Source: Macrothele yani (Eukaryota > Arthropoda > Arachnida > Araneae > Macrothelidae). From it: a stretch of 64,000 bases of DNA. Positions 36,411 through 46,400 of this stretch are shown here, one piece after another. The number at the start of each line of letters is the position of its first letter. The stretch's first letter is position 1. The notes beneath the pieces were generated by a model. That model was given only the letters and a program-made list of their open reading frames with translations, did no database searches and was not told where the DNA came from. Location: assembly GCA_039090855.1 (NCBI GenBank), contig CM077016.1, positions 54,051,936-54,115,935 of the forward strand. Direction: 5' to 3'. Made by a program: the position numbers and the translations under genes.

Positions 36411-37517
36411 ATATGGGTGTACTTACAGAATGATTTAAAATGGAATAAACATGATGATCTAATCTGCAATAAAGTTTCTAGAAATATTGGAATTGTTAGT
36501 CACATATTATCTAACCTTTCTATTAAAATTTTAATTCTATTATATTATACCTTAGCTCACACCCATTTAATTTATTGTCTTTCATCGTGGGGACAAACAA
36601 CAAAATCAAATATTAAAAAAACTACAAGTTCCACAAAACAAATATATCAGACTAATGGATCTTAAATAAAATACTAACACTAACATGGCATGTCAAGCTG
36701 ATCTTCACATTCATACGCACGTTAATCCCAATAAATATGGTGTATTAAATATTAAACAATTAACTATAACCTTGGATTAAATATGTATAAAAAGAATAAT
36801 ATCAATTGTGATATATTTGATATCCATAGTGTTACACATAAATCATCATCATCATCATCATTGTCAACCATTATCAATCCACTGCTGGACGAAGGTCTCC
36901 CCAAGTTTCCTCCACAACGGTCTGTCTTGTGCCAGTCTCCTCCATGTCACCCCTGCATACTTTCGAATTTCATCCACCCATCTCCCATGTGGTCTTCTTC
37001 TGTGTCTTTTCCTGTCCCTTGGAATCCAATCTAAAATTTCGGCTGTCCATCGATGATCTGTCCTTCTGGCAGTATGTCCAGCCCATTGCCATTTCAGGGA
37101 TTTAACTCTGATCATGATGTCTTCCACTCTTGTCATTTTTCGGATCCACGAGTTCCTCTTCTTATCTCTCCTGGTTACACCAAGCATGCACCTCTCCATG
37201 CTGCTTTGAGTTGTCTGCAGCCTTTGTATGTCTCTTTTAGTTAAGGTCCACGTCTCTGCACCATACGTAAGCACTGGAAGGATGCATTGATCAAACACTT
37301 TTCTTTTAAGACATACTGGCATATTGGCATAAAATACGATACCACAAAAAAAAACTCTCTTATTAAAACACGTAAGCCAAAAATTGGATTGATTAAGCAA
37401 AGCATAAACTATCAGGGCCCACACTATTGGAATCATTTACCTTCTGAAATAAATATAATTAATAATTATAATTTATTGAAAAAAAAACTAAAAATCTACT
37501 TACTCGCACACTAATAA
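36411..37517 (+). pseudogene. Non-LTR retrotransposon RT C-terminus (right arm)
   Basis: GVYLQNDLKWNKHDDLICNK and LLYYTLAHTHLIYCLSSWGQ, then a decayed part, then KPKIGLIKQSINYQGPHYWN and KKKLKIYLLAH before a stop. This is the usual end of a CR1/jockey/L2-like second ORF. It is interrupted by an RTE fragment at 36,843-37,327 that is absent from the left arm. Confidence 0.78.
36843..37327 (-). mobile_element. RTE fragment inserted in the right arm
   Basis: 485 bases of RTE 3' end on the minus strand begin (plus side) with TCATCATCATCATCATCA. CATAAA is duplicated at 36,837-36,842 and 37,328-37,333; the left arm keeps the unfilled ACACATAAATACGAT. The coding part reads RKMTRVEDIMIRVKSLKWQW through KLGETFVQQWIDNG with few breaks, so it is younger than the copy at 6.2-7.4 kb. 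It is severely 5'-truncated. Confidence 0.92.
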
Positions 37518-37807
37518 TGTTATTGTAAAAAAAAAGTGATGGGTGTAAACAACAAGCCCGAAAAAGGTGGGTGAATGTTGTAAAACAAGCATTGCCTGTT
37601 TCATCCTGATACTTCCGTTTTCTTTTTATGTCAATCGTTGGGCTCATTTGACTATTTGGCAATGACTTCGGAGTTTCAAGGCTAAGTCAGGTCTCTATAT
37701 AAACCTTTTCCTTGATTCTCCGTGCTGTTTCAGTATTACTATATTGATATGTAAATAATTGTATTAATTGTAATAATATTTCATGTAACAGATAAAAATG
37801 ATAAATA
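37518..37807. other. Right-arm flank mirroring 9,003-9,298
   Basis: No gene seen. Small frames at 37,459-37,662 correspond to those at 9,148-9,354 on the other arm. Confidence 0.6.
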
Positions 37808-39172
37808 CACTGCTGGCCACCCAAAATGCAACACCAAGAAGGACACGAGATAGCAAAGCCAGATTTCCTGGACACATAACAACAGATACAAAGATGAAAC
37901 GATTGAGCTTACAGGCCCGTGCGACTTGCGGAACACGCAGACATCAATAGTTCGTGTGGCGTCCATGGCTGGCAATAACGGCCACTACACGCCGCGGAAT
38001 CGAACGAAAGCGGCTTTGGATGTGTGCTTGGGGTATGTCGGTCCAGGCTGCTTCCACACGTTGCCACAGTTCATCAGGCGTAGCCGCGGGTTGCGCTTGT
38101 CGGGCCACTCGGCTGCCGATCAGCGACATATCAGGAGAATAGGAGGGCCACGGCAGCAGTGACACCTGGTGGGCCGTGAAGAATTGTTACACGATGCGTG
38201 TCACCTGCGAGCGCGTGTTGTCCTGTTGAAACGTGGCCACTGGAAGGTCCTGCAAGTAAGGGAGGACTACAGACTCCAAAACGTCGGAGATGTAGCGGTG
38301 GCTGCTGAATTTTCCGGCGATGCGTACCACAGGGGTGTGGGTGTCATATCCAATTGCACCCCAAACCATAATGCCAGGCGACGGACCGGTATGGCGATGC
38401 GTAATGCAGGCGTCATACAGTCTCTCGCCGCGGTGCCGCCACACGCGGATCCGACCATCGTTGTGTTGCTGGCAGAAGCGGGATTCATCGGAGAAGACAA
38501 TGTCGTGCCATTCCGTAGTCCAGCTGCTGCGTTCAACTGCCCACTACTGCCGCACTCGCCGGTGGTGTAACGTCAATGGTAATCGGAGCAATGGGCGCCG
38601 TGCGAAAAGTCCCCGCTCCTGCAGACGACGTCGAACGGTTCGTGCTGACACAGGTTGTTGCGCAACACACCCTAATTCCTGCGCTAACGTTCGTGATGTG
38701 GCGGTGTGAGCCGTCAATGCCCGCCGCACAACATGCCGGTCCTTAGGATCGGTGGTGTGCCGCGGCTGCGGCGATCGCTGACGTCGGTCCGTCCCTCCCT
38801 CCTGCACCCACCGAATCCATTCTCGCCTCTCTGTGGCTGGATGTCGTCCCACACGGGCGCCGGTGTCTCCGTACGATAAACCGCTGTCGCAATAAGCCAC
38901 TATTCGTCCTCTGTTGAACGCCTAAACGTGCTGGAATGACTGCTGTATTCTACGACGAAGCATCAGGAAACTTCCCACGCGTAGGTCTGGCAGCACAACA
39001 CACTTCCACTACTTACACCCCGCCTTCTGAGCACCCTTCTTATAGTGCTTCTCGGTGGCGTGCCGGGCACACGTGATTTGCATATGCCCTGCAATACTAA
39101 TCGTTTGCATGTCCTCTCACGAGTGACGCATGCAGCGAATTTCAGGCCAATCGGATGCTTCCTTCTTGGTGT
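37808..39172 (-). mobile_element. Tc1-A transposon, nearly full length
   Basis: The 3' terminal repeat starts at 37,808 (CACTGCTGGCCACCCAAAAT, after TA). The 5' end is present only to about 39,172, where CCTTCTTGGTGT runs into unrelated sequence; about 25 outermost bases are missing. A motif ACACCAAGAAGG lies 23 bases in from the intact end. Confidence 0.92.
37944..38963 (-). pseudogene. Tc1-A transposase with three stops and a catalytic deletion
   Basis: One minus frame runs from 38,963 (MLRRRIQQSF) to the stop at 37,944 with only three internal stops, near 38,922, 38,544 and 38,187. The last is CAA to TAA when compared with the copy at 8.3 kb. Seen: FNRGRIVAYCDSGLSYGDTG, RVGRHPATERREWIRWVQEG (helix-turn-helix), SARTVRRRLQERGLFARRP, FSDESRF, a DN motif, and PDMSLIGSRVARQ where the PIEHVWD segment holding the catalytic Glu is missing. 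At about 340 codons it is otherwise complete. It cannot be active without the Glu. Confidence 0.92.
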
Positions 39173-39408
39173 CCCCGCACGGGGATAACTGGTTTTCCAG
39201 TTATTTGGGGAGCGGCGCCCCCACGGCCCGAGCTGACCTTGTGACTGGTCACCATCTGATGTCACGCCACCGCTTGTTTTTTATTTTGGTGTTTGCAGGG
39301 ACAGCTGTTCATCCAGCTGTTGGGGAGTCGCGTCCCCACGTTCCCGAGCTGGTCTTGTGTCTCGCTTTTTCGTTTTTATTTATTTTCTCCACTGGCCAGT
39401 TGCCCGTG
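39173..39408. other. GC-richer linker with two hairpins
   Basis: Two related segments about 115 bases apart each carry a stem-loop followed by TGGGGAG and a run ending CCCGAGCTGRYCTTGTG. The first stem is ATAACTGG/CCAGTTAT (39,185-39,204); the second is ACAGCTG/CAGCTGT (39,301-39,320). The composition differs from the surrounding AT-rich DNA. No gene is recognised. Confidence 0.65.
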
Positions 39409-39539
39409 TGAACTGGGACCAGTATAATTCCATATTCTGTACCAAATAGGGGTCAGATATGCGGTTTATTAAAATAATGTAATTAATATATTTTCAATTT
39501 TGTTACACATTCAAACAGGGTCATTTACAAGGTTTTAAA

Positions 39540-39781
39540 GTGCAGGCTGTGGAATTGGAACATTCATTTACGAAGAAAGAAAAGATGTTTGTATCATATA
39601 AAAATCAAGGGGAACAGAAACATTGTATTGGGTAGACTGGTCGAGATCAACTTAAAGAAGCTAGTGCTGTTTTGAATGATGGACTTGCTATAACTGATGA
39701 TTAATCGAGGACTGATTTTACTTACCACATGAAGTGCTATATAGGCCTTACATCCTAAAGTAAAAACGAACCCAGAAATCA
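39540..39781 (+). pseudogene. orfS, copy 3, N-terminal fragment
   Basis: Same reading as copy 2 (KKEKMFVSYKNQGEQKH, TYHMKCYIGLTS) with the same stops. It continues after a SINE at 39,782 for about 90 bases. Direct-repeat identity with copy 2 begins at about 39,409 (19,108 in copy 2). Confidence 0.6.
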
Positions 39782-40009
39782 GCCGCCCCGGTGGCGCAGT
39801 GGTCTAAGCGATGGCTTCTGATCATTCGTCCGAAATGGGTCCGGGTTCGAATCCCGGTGAGGCATGGATGTTGTGTTTGTCTTACGGCACTGGCTCTCTA
39901 TCTTCCCTGGAACCAGTAGCCCTAAATTAGGGACGGGCGACTGCTTATAGCCCATTGAGTTGCTCACGGTGGTCGTTAAACCTCCAATAAAAAAAAAAAA
40001 AAAAAAAAA
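39782..40009 (+). mobile_element. SINE-1 inserted in orfS copy 3
   Basis: Orthologous to 19,481-19,701. B box GGTTCGAATCC is intact; A tail of about 22. The second target copy has changed (CCTAGAAATCA). Confidence 0.93.
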
Positions 40010-40162
40010 CCTAGAAATCAAATGAGAAAGAAAAGCTACACCAGTCTCTAAAAAGCACTGACAACAAGAGTGAAAAGCTTAAAACAACGGCTGTTCCTTA
40101 AAAACTGGGAGTAAAGTCACACAAAATGAAGAAATATAGGTACAGCAAAATATATGCTATTC

Positions 40163-41428
40163 TCACTCAAAGTATCTTCCCTCGGATGATATGCAACGAT
40201 CCCATCGTTCAGTCCACTTTTTGAAGCATGTGCCAAAGGCATATTGTGGAAGCTGCTTCTACGACCCCTGTGCAGCTTGAATAACGTCCGCATCTGTGCT
40301 GAATGTTGCGCCACGGAACTTCTCCTTCATTGTTGGAAACAACCAAAAATCGCGCGGGGCAAGGTCAGGACTGTGGGTAGGCTGTGGCATGATTTTAATA
40401 CTATATTTCGTAAAAACTATTGAACACAAGCAGCCACATGTGTGCGGCCGTTATCATGGAGTAAGGTCCACTTGTCCACCAGTTCCGGTTGCTTAATAGA
40501 TGTATGTCGTCGCATACGCTTAAAGACTGAAATGTAACACTCAGCATTGACAGTAATTTGTGGACGAACGGCATGCTGGTAGATTACACCTTTATGATCA
40601 AAGAGAATTATCATCACCTTCCCAGCTGATTTGGTTTGACGGACTTTTTCGGAGGAGCCGAGCCTGTGTGTTTCCAGACACTCGTTGGCACAGTTATCTA
40701 AGCGATGGCTTATGATCATTAGTCCGAAAGGGGTCCGGGTTCGATTCCCGGTAAGGCATGGATGTTGTGTTTGTCTTACGGCACTGGCTCTCTCCCTTCC
40801 CTGGAACCAGTGGCCCTAAATTAGGGACGAGCGACTGCTTATAGCCCATTGAGTTGCTCACGGTACACGTTAGACCTTAAAATCAAAAATCAAAGACACT
40901 TGTTGTGCGCTTCGTGAGGGGGTCGAAACAGTGGACCCATGTTTCATCGGCAGTTATTACTGTGTTTAGAAAGTTTGGATCCTTTCCAATTATTTGTTTC
41001 CACTCATGACACACCTGAACTCTGGCTAACAATTGTTCTCTCGTCAGGTGATGAGGTACCCATCTGCAACACACACGATGCAGCAGTATTTTGCCGCGTA
41101 GAATGCGGAATGCCGACGGTTTTGAAATATTTGTTGACGCCGCTATGTCTTCACACGTCATTCGTCGATCTTCTTGCAGGATTGCCCTAACAGTGTTAAC
41201 AATACGCTCCGTAACAACACTTTCAGGTCGACTAGGCCTAGATGTGAGTTTTGCCGACATACGCCATTTTTTGAAATCATGGTGCCATCTAAAAATTGTT
41301 GACTCACCCAAACATTTATCTTTGTAAGCTTTTATCATTAAATGAACTGTTTGTGGAGTAGTTTTACCCAAACGACAGAAAATTTTAATCGCACAACGCA
41401 TTTCACTTCTGAACTCTGAATCAGTCAA
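40163..41428 (-). pseudogene. mariner transposase, copy 2, SINE-disrupted
   Basis: Near-identical to 19,857-21,122: the start MTDSEFRSEMRCAIKIF at 41,428, TADETWVHCFDPLTK near 40,930, HDNGRTHVA near 40,460, HSPDLAPRDFWLFP near 40,360. The same SINE (40,688-40,894) and same frameshift are present, so both were fixed before duplication. Confidence 0.92.
40688..40894 (+). mobile_element. SINE-1, 5'-truncated, in mariner copy 2
   Basis: Orthologous to 20,382-20,589, flanked by GACACTCGTTG and GACACTTGTTG. The A box has decayed (GGCACAGTTATC). Confidence 0.9.
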
Positions 41429-42046
41429 GCATTATCCACTTCTAATAACCGCACAGACTCCCCCCCCTCTAGGGGTTATATAAGACTCGTAAACCCTGCC
41501 ACTTAAATCTGCAGTTTCATACACCCTGTACCAATGCCGCCCAATTGCCCTTACAGTCAAATCCGGGTTCCTCATGTTACTCCCATCGCCCTGACTGTTT
41601 CTTCCTTTTTTTTTTTTTTTTTTTGATCCTTTTTTCATTCTAGCTTGGTCCCCACAATGGAATTCGGGGCTTCATGATCACCGTGAGTCACCTCCATAGT
41701 TGTATGGCGAAATGCAAACCTGCCTTAAACAACCGCGCAATAACGAAACCAGAATCTTCTGCCACGGCTAATTACTGTTGCCATAGATACTTCCTTAATT
41801 CAGTTAGTCGCCTGCGTGGTTATGCTTCCTTTTCGCACTGTTGCCAACTCAAAAAAAATACTCTCCGTTTTTATGGAACGGCCATTGTATAAGTGTAAAG
41901 CGTAAAACAAGACAGTTGCTTTTCGAAGTGGAACCAAAATAATGACGTCTGTACGTTTAATTTGCAATCAATCGAAACGCAGGGAGGTTGCATAAACGCA
42001 TGCATAAAAAAGTATATAACATCAAAAACACACTTAATTTTAAGAA
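41429..42046. other. Non-coding stretch of the duplicated segment
   Basis: Matches 21,123-21,887 with a deletion of about 140 bases at about 41,985. Contains a T run at 41,607-41,625. No gene seen. Confidence 0.6.
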
Positions 42047-43593
42047 TGAGACGAATGGTTACATTTCAAATATTGTTTAAGAAGATTTATTGAAGATTTG
42101 AATTTTGATTATAAAGCTTATACGTTATCGGATATTCAGGATGCATTTATGGAACAAAACCCTGCGATTTTCAAACAGAAGTCGCCGGCCTTTCCACGTT
42201 TATAAGTGAGTCACGTAAAAATACTCATCGGCCGCCACCGGGAGTCGAACCCAGGGTCTTCCAGTTACGAGCCAGACATGCTACCACTGAACCACAACGG
42301 CCTCGAGTTCTCCACACTAGCATACAACTAACTGCCAAACCACATGGCAGATTGCTTCTTGGAGTTCTGTTTGATGTTCCTAATCCACCTGAATTGTGTG
42401 TATTAATTATTCATTCGCCTCCTGGTTATTTGTTCAGTTGCGGCTTACCATCTTTGGTGAATCCCCAGCATTATGCGGGGCTCCAAGAAGCAACCTGCCA
42501 TGTGGTTTGGCAGTTAGTCGTTTGTGAGTCTGGAGAATTCGAGACTACTGTAATGCAGTGGTAGCATGTCCGGCGCGTAACTGGGAGACCGTGGGTTCGA
42601 TTCCCGGTGGCGGCCGATGAGAATTTTTTCGTAACTTCCTTTAAACGTGGAAAGAGCGACGACTTCTGTTTGATGTTTCTAACCCACGTCAATTGTGTGT
42701 AACCCTGCGATTTCTTTCTCAAATAAAGAAATAAAATCAATGCTAATTGAAGTTCATGAGGAAAAGATTGCCTTTTCACCCCCGAGAGGGAAGACATGTT
42801 CCCGGCTTTTTTATGCACGTAACATTGATTATGGTAAATTTGTGAATGAAGTTCGATCTTATGGTGTCTTTAAAAAGTGTGCTACCGTTCTCCGCGAATA
42901 TGCCAAAGACTACGATTTGTTGGGAAGTTTAGTGATGCAAAAGATCCTAAATTATCTCATTCAAAGTATGAGCAGTCATGCCCGAAGCAATGGCAGACTT
43001 TTATAGAAGAATTAGTTCCTTCTGTTTCTGAGACTACAAGTGTTCAACGAAGATATGACACAATGTTTCAAGCTGTCTACTATCTCATTTATAATGGGTT
43101 GAAAACAACGCCTTTGCACATTGCTAATGCTCAAGCTGCACACAATTTAAGTAGGTCAAAAACAAGCATTATAATATTCAATCGCTAAGGTCTCTGTTGT
43201 TTTCAAGTTGATGTCTTACGTCAAGATCAAATGTTAGCCAATAGAACGATTATTAGAGCTGAAGGCTACCGTGTCCCAATACCACCCTTAATAAAACCTG
43301 GGATTCCTGTCCATGGAGGTATGAACAATTTTGATAGAGAAGAAGCTACAATGTCAGGGTATGCATGGACCTCATGACACGGTATTGATTTTATTTCAAG
43401 ACCAACAGAGATCCGCAAAAGAAGATAATGATGGCCCGGAAAACTTCACAGGACATTTGGTATTGAAGTTACATCACGAAGTTTCAATAAAGAAACTGGA
43501 GCCAAAAATTATTGGACTCTCATAAGCCAACGACAAGGAATATGGGTTCAAGTAACTTTGGCAGACGGTGACATAAGTGCAGCATCTGAAATA
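42047..43593 (+). pseudogene. orfS, copy 3, middle part
   Basis: Contains LNFDYKAYTLSDIQDAF, the fold-back insertion at 42,171-42,700, EIKSMLIEVHEEKIAF, QRRYDTMFQAVYYLIYNG, LSRSKTSIIIFNR followed by a TAA in place of Gln, VPIPPLIKPGIPVHGGMNNF, then after a frameshift GMHGPHDTVLILFQDQQRSA and HHEVSIKKLEPKIIGLS. It continues to QVTLADGDISAASEIL, where Tc1-B cuts it at 43,594. This copy lacks the SINE-3 insertion and shows the gene order best. Confidence 0.72.
42171..42700. mobile_element. Fold-back tRNA-headed element (SINE-2 pair), copy 3
   Basis: The perfect 13-base duplication AACCCTGCGATTT is at 42,158-42,170 and 42,701-42,713. tRNA-like heads lie near 42,233-42,305 (minus) and 42,541-42,618 (plus; A box TAATGCAGTGGTAG, B box GGTTCGATTCC). 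Confidence 0.9.
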
Positions 43594-44958
43594 CTATACC
43601 GTGCAAATTAATTGCGACAAGCTATTTTATTCTCAGAATTGTAATGTGATCGCTAGTTGATATCGGAAATTCACGTAAATCGATTTTATCAGCTGTGAGG
43701 TGGTGTGACTGTTAGAACTTGATAGTGAGAATGTGGTTTGACCGGTTTTAAACAGGAAATAGGCGCTTCAGTTGGGAGCTTTCGTGTGTGACAGGTGGAT
43801 GTTAGTTTTTGCTCTCTATGAGTACGTGTTGCTTTCGTGTATTGAAAAATGGACATTTCCCCAAGGAAGCGTGCAAAAATAATTGCTCTGAAGGATCACA
43901 CTTCTATGGCAGTGAGAGATATCGCTTCAGCAGTTGGTGTAGGCAAATCAAGTATACAAGACTGCTTACGCGTAACAATGCATCTGGATCATCGTCTCCA
44001 AAAAGGAGAGGTAAATGTGGAAGAAAACGAAAAACAACTCCACGAACCGATAGATATCTAATCAAAAATAGTAAAATAAATTAAAAAAACAAGCACCGAC
44101 CTTCAAAGAGATTTATTGGCTAGTGGTTGTGATGTTAGTAATTCAACTGTACGCCGTAGGCTTTCTGGAAGTTGGCCGGAAGGCAATAAGACTAACGAAA
44201 AAACAATATTTGAATGCGAAAATGAAGATAAAACGTTTATCATGGGCCAAAAAATATAAATCATGGACTGCTGACGACTGGAAAAAGGTAATTTTCAGTG
44301 ATGAAACTCATTTATTTGTGCAGGGTTACCAAGCAAATGTCGTTAGACGAAGCAACTGTGAACCCTTAAGACATGAGCATGTCAAACAAACTGTAAAACA
44401 CCCTCTGAAACAGATGTTCTGGGGTTTTTTCACATCAAATGGCACTGGAAGCTTAGTTTCTGTTCAAGGTATGATGAATTCAGCCAAGTACGTAGAAACA
44501 TTACAACGTAGGATTGTTCCATTCTTGCAAACTTTTGACGGGACATTTCAACATGACTTGGGCCCATGTCACAATTCGAAATTGGTCAAAAATTTCATGC
44601 TGAAAAATCAAATCCATTTGCTTGATTTGCCTGGAAATTCACCAGACTTAAATCCCATAGAAAACTTGTGGAATATTTTGAAGAGACGTTTAGGTAAAAT
44701 GGACTGTACAACCAAAGAACGCATGATAACGAATGTTATAAAAGTGTGGTTCCACGATTATGAAGTCAAAAATATGTGCACTCAATTAGTGGAGTCAATG
44801 CCAAAACGAATTCAAGAAGTCATTTCTGCTAAAGACGGACATACTTCATAGTAATACAGGTATTATCAGTGCATATCAAGGCATAGAATAATATAAAGGC
44901 ATAGTTTTGGAAAAAAGAGTCATTTTTTACTTTGTCCCAATTTATTTGCACAGCATAG
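43594..44958 (+). mobile_element. Tc1-B transposon, copy 3 (both ends present)
   Basis: The only copy with both terminal repeats. CTATACCGTGCAAATTAATT at the left pairs with the complement of the right end (44,930-44,958), 4-5 differences in about 30. TA lies at 43,592-43,593 and 44,959-44,960. Length 1,365 bp. It splits orfS: the coding frame resumes at 44,961 on the far side. Confidence 0.95.
43849..44851 (+). pseudogene. Tc1-B transposase, copy 3
   Basis: The start at 43,849 gives MDISPRKRAKIIALKDH. Linker frameshifts near 43,965 and 44,080 match copy 2, with one further shift near 44,160. After that it is open to TAG at 44,849. SDETHLF, QHDLGPCHNSKLV and PDLNPIENLWNILKRRLGKM hold the three catalytic residues at DD34E spacing. 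Confidence 0.92.
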
Positions 44959-44960
44959 TA

Positions 44961-45058
44961 AGAAAGTTAGGGCGAGATCAGAATTTAATATGGTTCCTAT
45001 TACGATTTCTTACAGGTACAAATGTAACTGAACTTGATTTTCCTGAAGTAGTATATAT
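44961..45058 (+). pseudogene. orfS, copy 3, fragment after Tc1-B
   Basis: The frame reads RKLGRDQNLIWFLLRFLTG then TNVTELDFPEV, fitting the LWFLLR segment that precedes the C-terminal part in the uncharacterised family as I remember it. It is cut again near 45,058 by the inverted-repeat element. Copies 1 and 2 end before this point. Confidence 0.55.
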
Positions 45059-45460
45059 GCATAATCATATGCATGTGATTCTGCATAATCGCCGGTTATT
45101 ATGCATAATCACCGATCATCTTGGTGAGTTTGATAAATTTCACTAAATTTCGCACTTGTACCGGCGGGTTTACATAATTTTCAAAGGAAGTTGGTAAATT
45201 TGATAAATATCCCAGAATTTCTCACTTTTACCGGCGAATATGTGTAATTCCGAAATGAAATTGGTAAGTACATATGGATTTAAACTAAGTTTAATAAAAT
45301 AAATCAAAAAAATTATTTTGTTAATATTAGAACGATTTAATGAATATAAGGAAACTAAGAAAAATCTGTTTCAACTTAATATTAGAATTATGTGTACAGA
45401 CATTTCAAAAAAATTGTTGGGACAAATATAGAAGTCTAATAATTCTTACTGCTTATTCAA

Positions 45461-46069
45461 CCATGGTGAACTATCATGACATTTTGAGTCACATGATTTT
45501 TCATTTTTCTTGCATTTGCATTTGGTTGAATTACACTTTCCCTTACATGAGCACCTTTGGTATCCCTGACCTCCTAAAATTGAGGTTTTTCTTGCACACT
45601 CCCTAAGAGACAGTGATATTTGTTACATTCTCTACTGTAAGAAATTGTTCATCACATAGCACAAACTGGTTTCTGGTATACAATTGTGAAAGACCTTGCT
45701 CCCAACTGATAGTACTCATCATTTTCAGTAGCTAATATTACTGCCAATATATTACGGGAATCGCCTCTTCCCCTGTCTACGTCTGGTATTCTTAGCTTCA
45801 CTGTATCTCCTACTTTGGCTACAGGAAACTTTTTTTTTTTATTGGAGGTTTAACGACCACCGTGAGCAACTCAATGGGCTATAAGCAGGCGCCCGTCCCT
45901 AATTTAGTGTCACTGGCTCCAGGGAAGGGAGAGAGACCGTGCCGTAAGACAAACACAACATCCATGCCTCACCGGGATTCGAACCCGGACCCATTTCGAA
46001 CGAATTATTAGAAGCCATCGCTTAGACCATTGCGCCACCGGAACTGCCAGGAAACTTCAACTCTGACAT
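45461..46069 (-). pseudogene. Ginger/KRBA2-like integrase C-terminal region
   Basis: Minus strand, ignoring the SINE: MSELKFP, then VAKVGDTVKLRIPDVDRGRG and NILAVILATENDEYYQLG. Further on, in other frames, it has SLREC, ILGGQGYQRCSCKGKCNST and KCKCKKNEKSC. A beta-rich tail with DVDRGRGD followed by a Cys-rich CxCxxxC array is, from memory, the end of the KRAB-A-domain protein 2/Ginger integrase-like transposases. The catalytic DDE core is absent. Two frameshifts lie near 45,600-45,680. Confidence 0.68.
45832..46048 (-). mobile_element. SINE-1 in the Ginger-like remnant
   Basis: Reverse-oriented SINE (T run at 45,832-45,840, B-box complement GGATTCGAACC near 45,976, A-box complement near 46,030). 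AGGAAACTT is duplicated at 45,823-45,831 and 46,049-46,057. Confidence 0.93.
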
Positions 46070-46400
46070 TTTCTATTGGAAAGTAATCAAATGTAATAAT
46101 GGTACAGCTATTTACCGGAGAGTAAATGTATTAAATCTCGTTAAAATCAAGGTTACTCAACGAGAATGCATTATTTATCAAATTTACAATCCTAGAATGA
46201 CGATTATGCATAATGCCCGGTAAATTTGATTAATGAAGTACGATTTTTCATGTTTACCACTACGAACTGGCGATTTTCCATAATCACCGGTAAATGTGAT
46301 TAATTCGCAATATATGAAATAAATTCATCAAACTCATCAAGATGATCGGTGATTATGCATAATAACAGGCGATTATGCATAATCACCGGATTAATCGCCT

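Larger units (their letters stand above)
45060..46400. mobile_element. Inverted-repeat element carrying a Ginger/KRBA2-like remnant
   Basis: 45,083-45,140 and 46,321-46,378 are inverted repeats (58 bases, about four differences; core ATGCATAATCACCGATCATC). Related sub-terminal repeats with ACCGG and TTTGATAAAT continue inward to about 45,250 and 46,190. Internal coding is on the minus strand. A SINE is inserted at 45,832-46,048. Outer ends and target duplication are not fixed. It looks like an internally deleted derivative of a larger transposon. Confidence 0.75.

Noticed and set aside
36864..37436. A 190-codon minus-strand frame as one protein
   Set aside because: Its first third is the antisense of the older non-LTR relic and the rest is the inserted RTE fragment; the join is the insertion boundary.
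8303..38515. The inverted repeat as a pure assembly artefact
   Set aside because: The arms differ by many substitutions, array length, a MITE and an RTE insertion with clean target duplications. An artefactual mirror would be identical. Long-read support would still be needed to close the question.
17412..43593. orfS as a Polinton/Maverick or Helitron gene
   Set aside because: I could not find a protein-primed polymerase, packaging ATPase, capsid, Rep/helicase motif or the expected termini in or around any copy.
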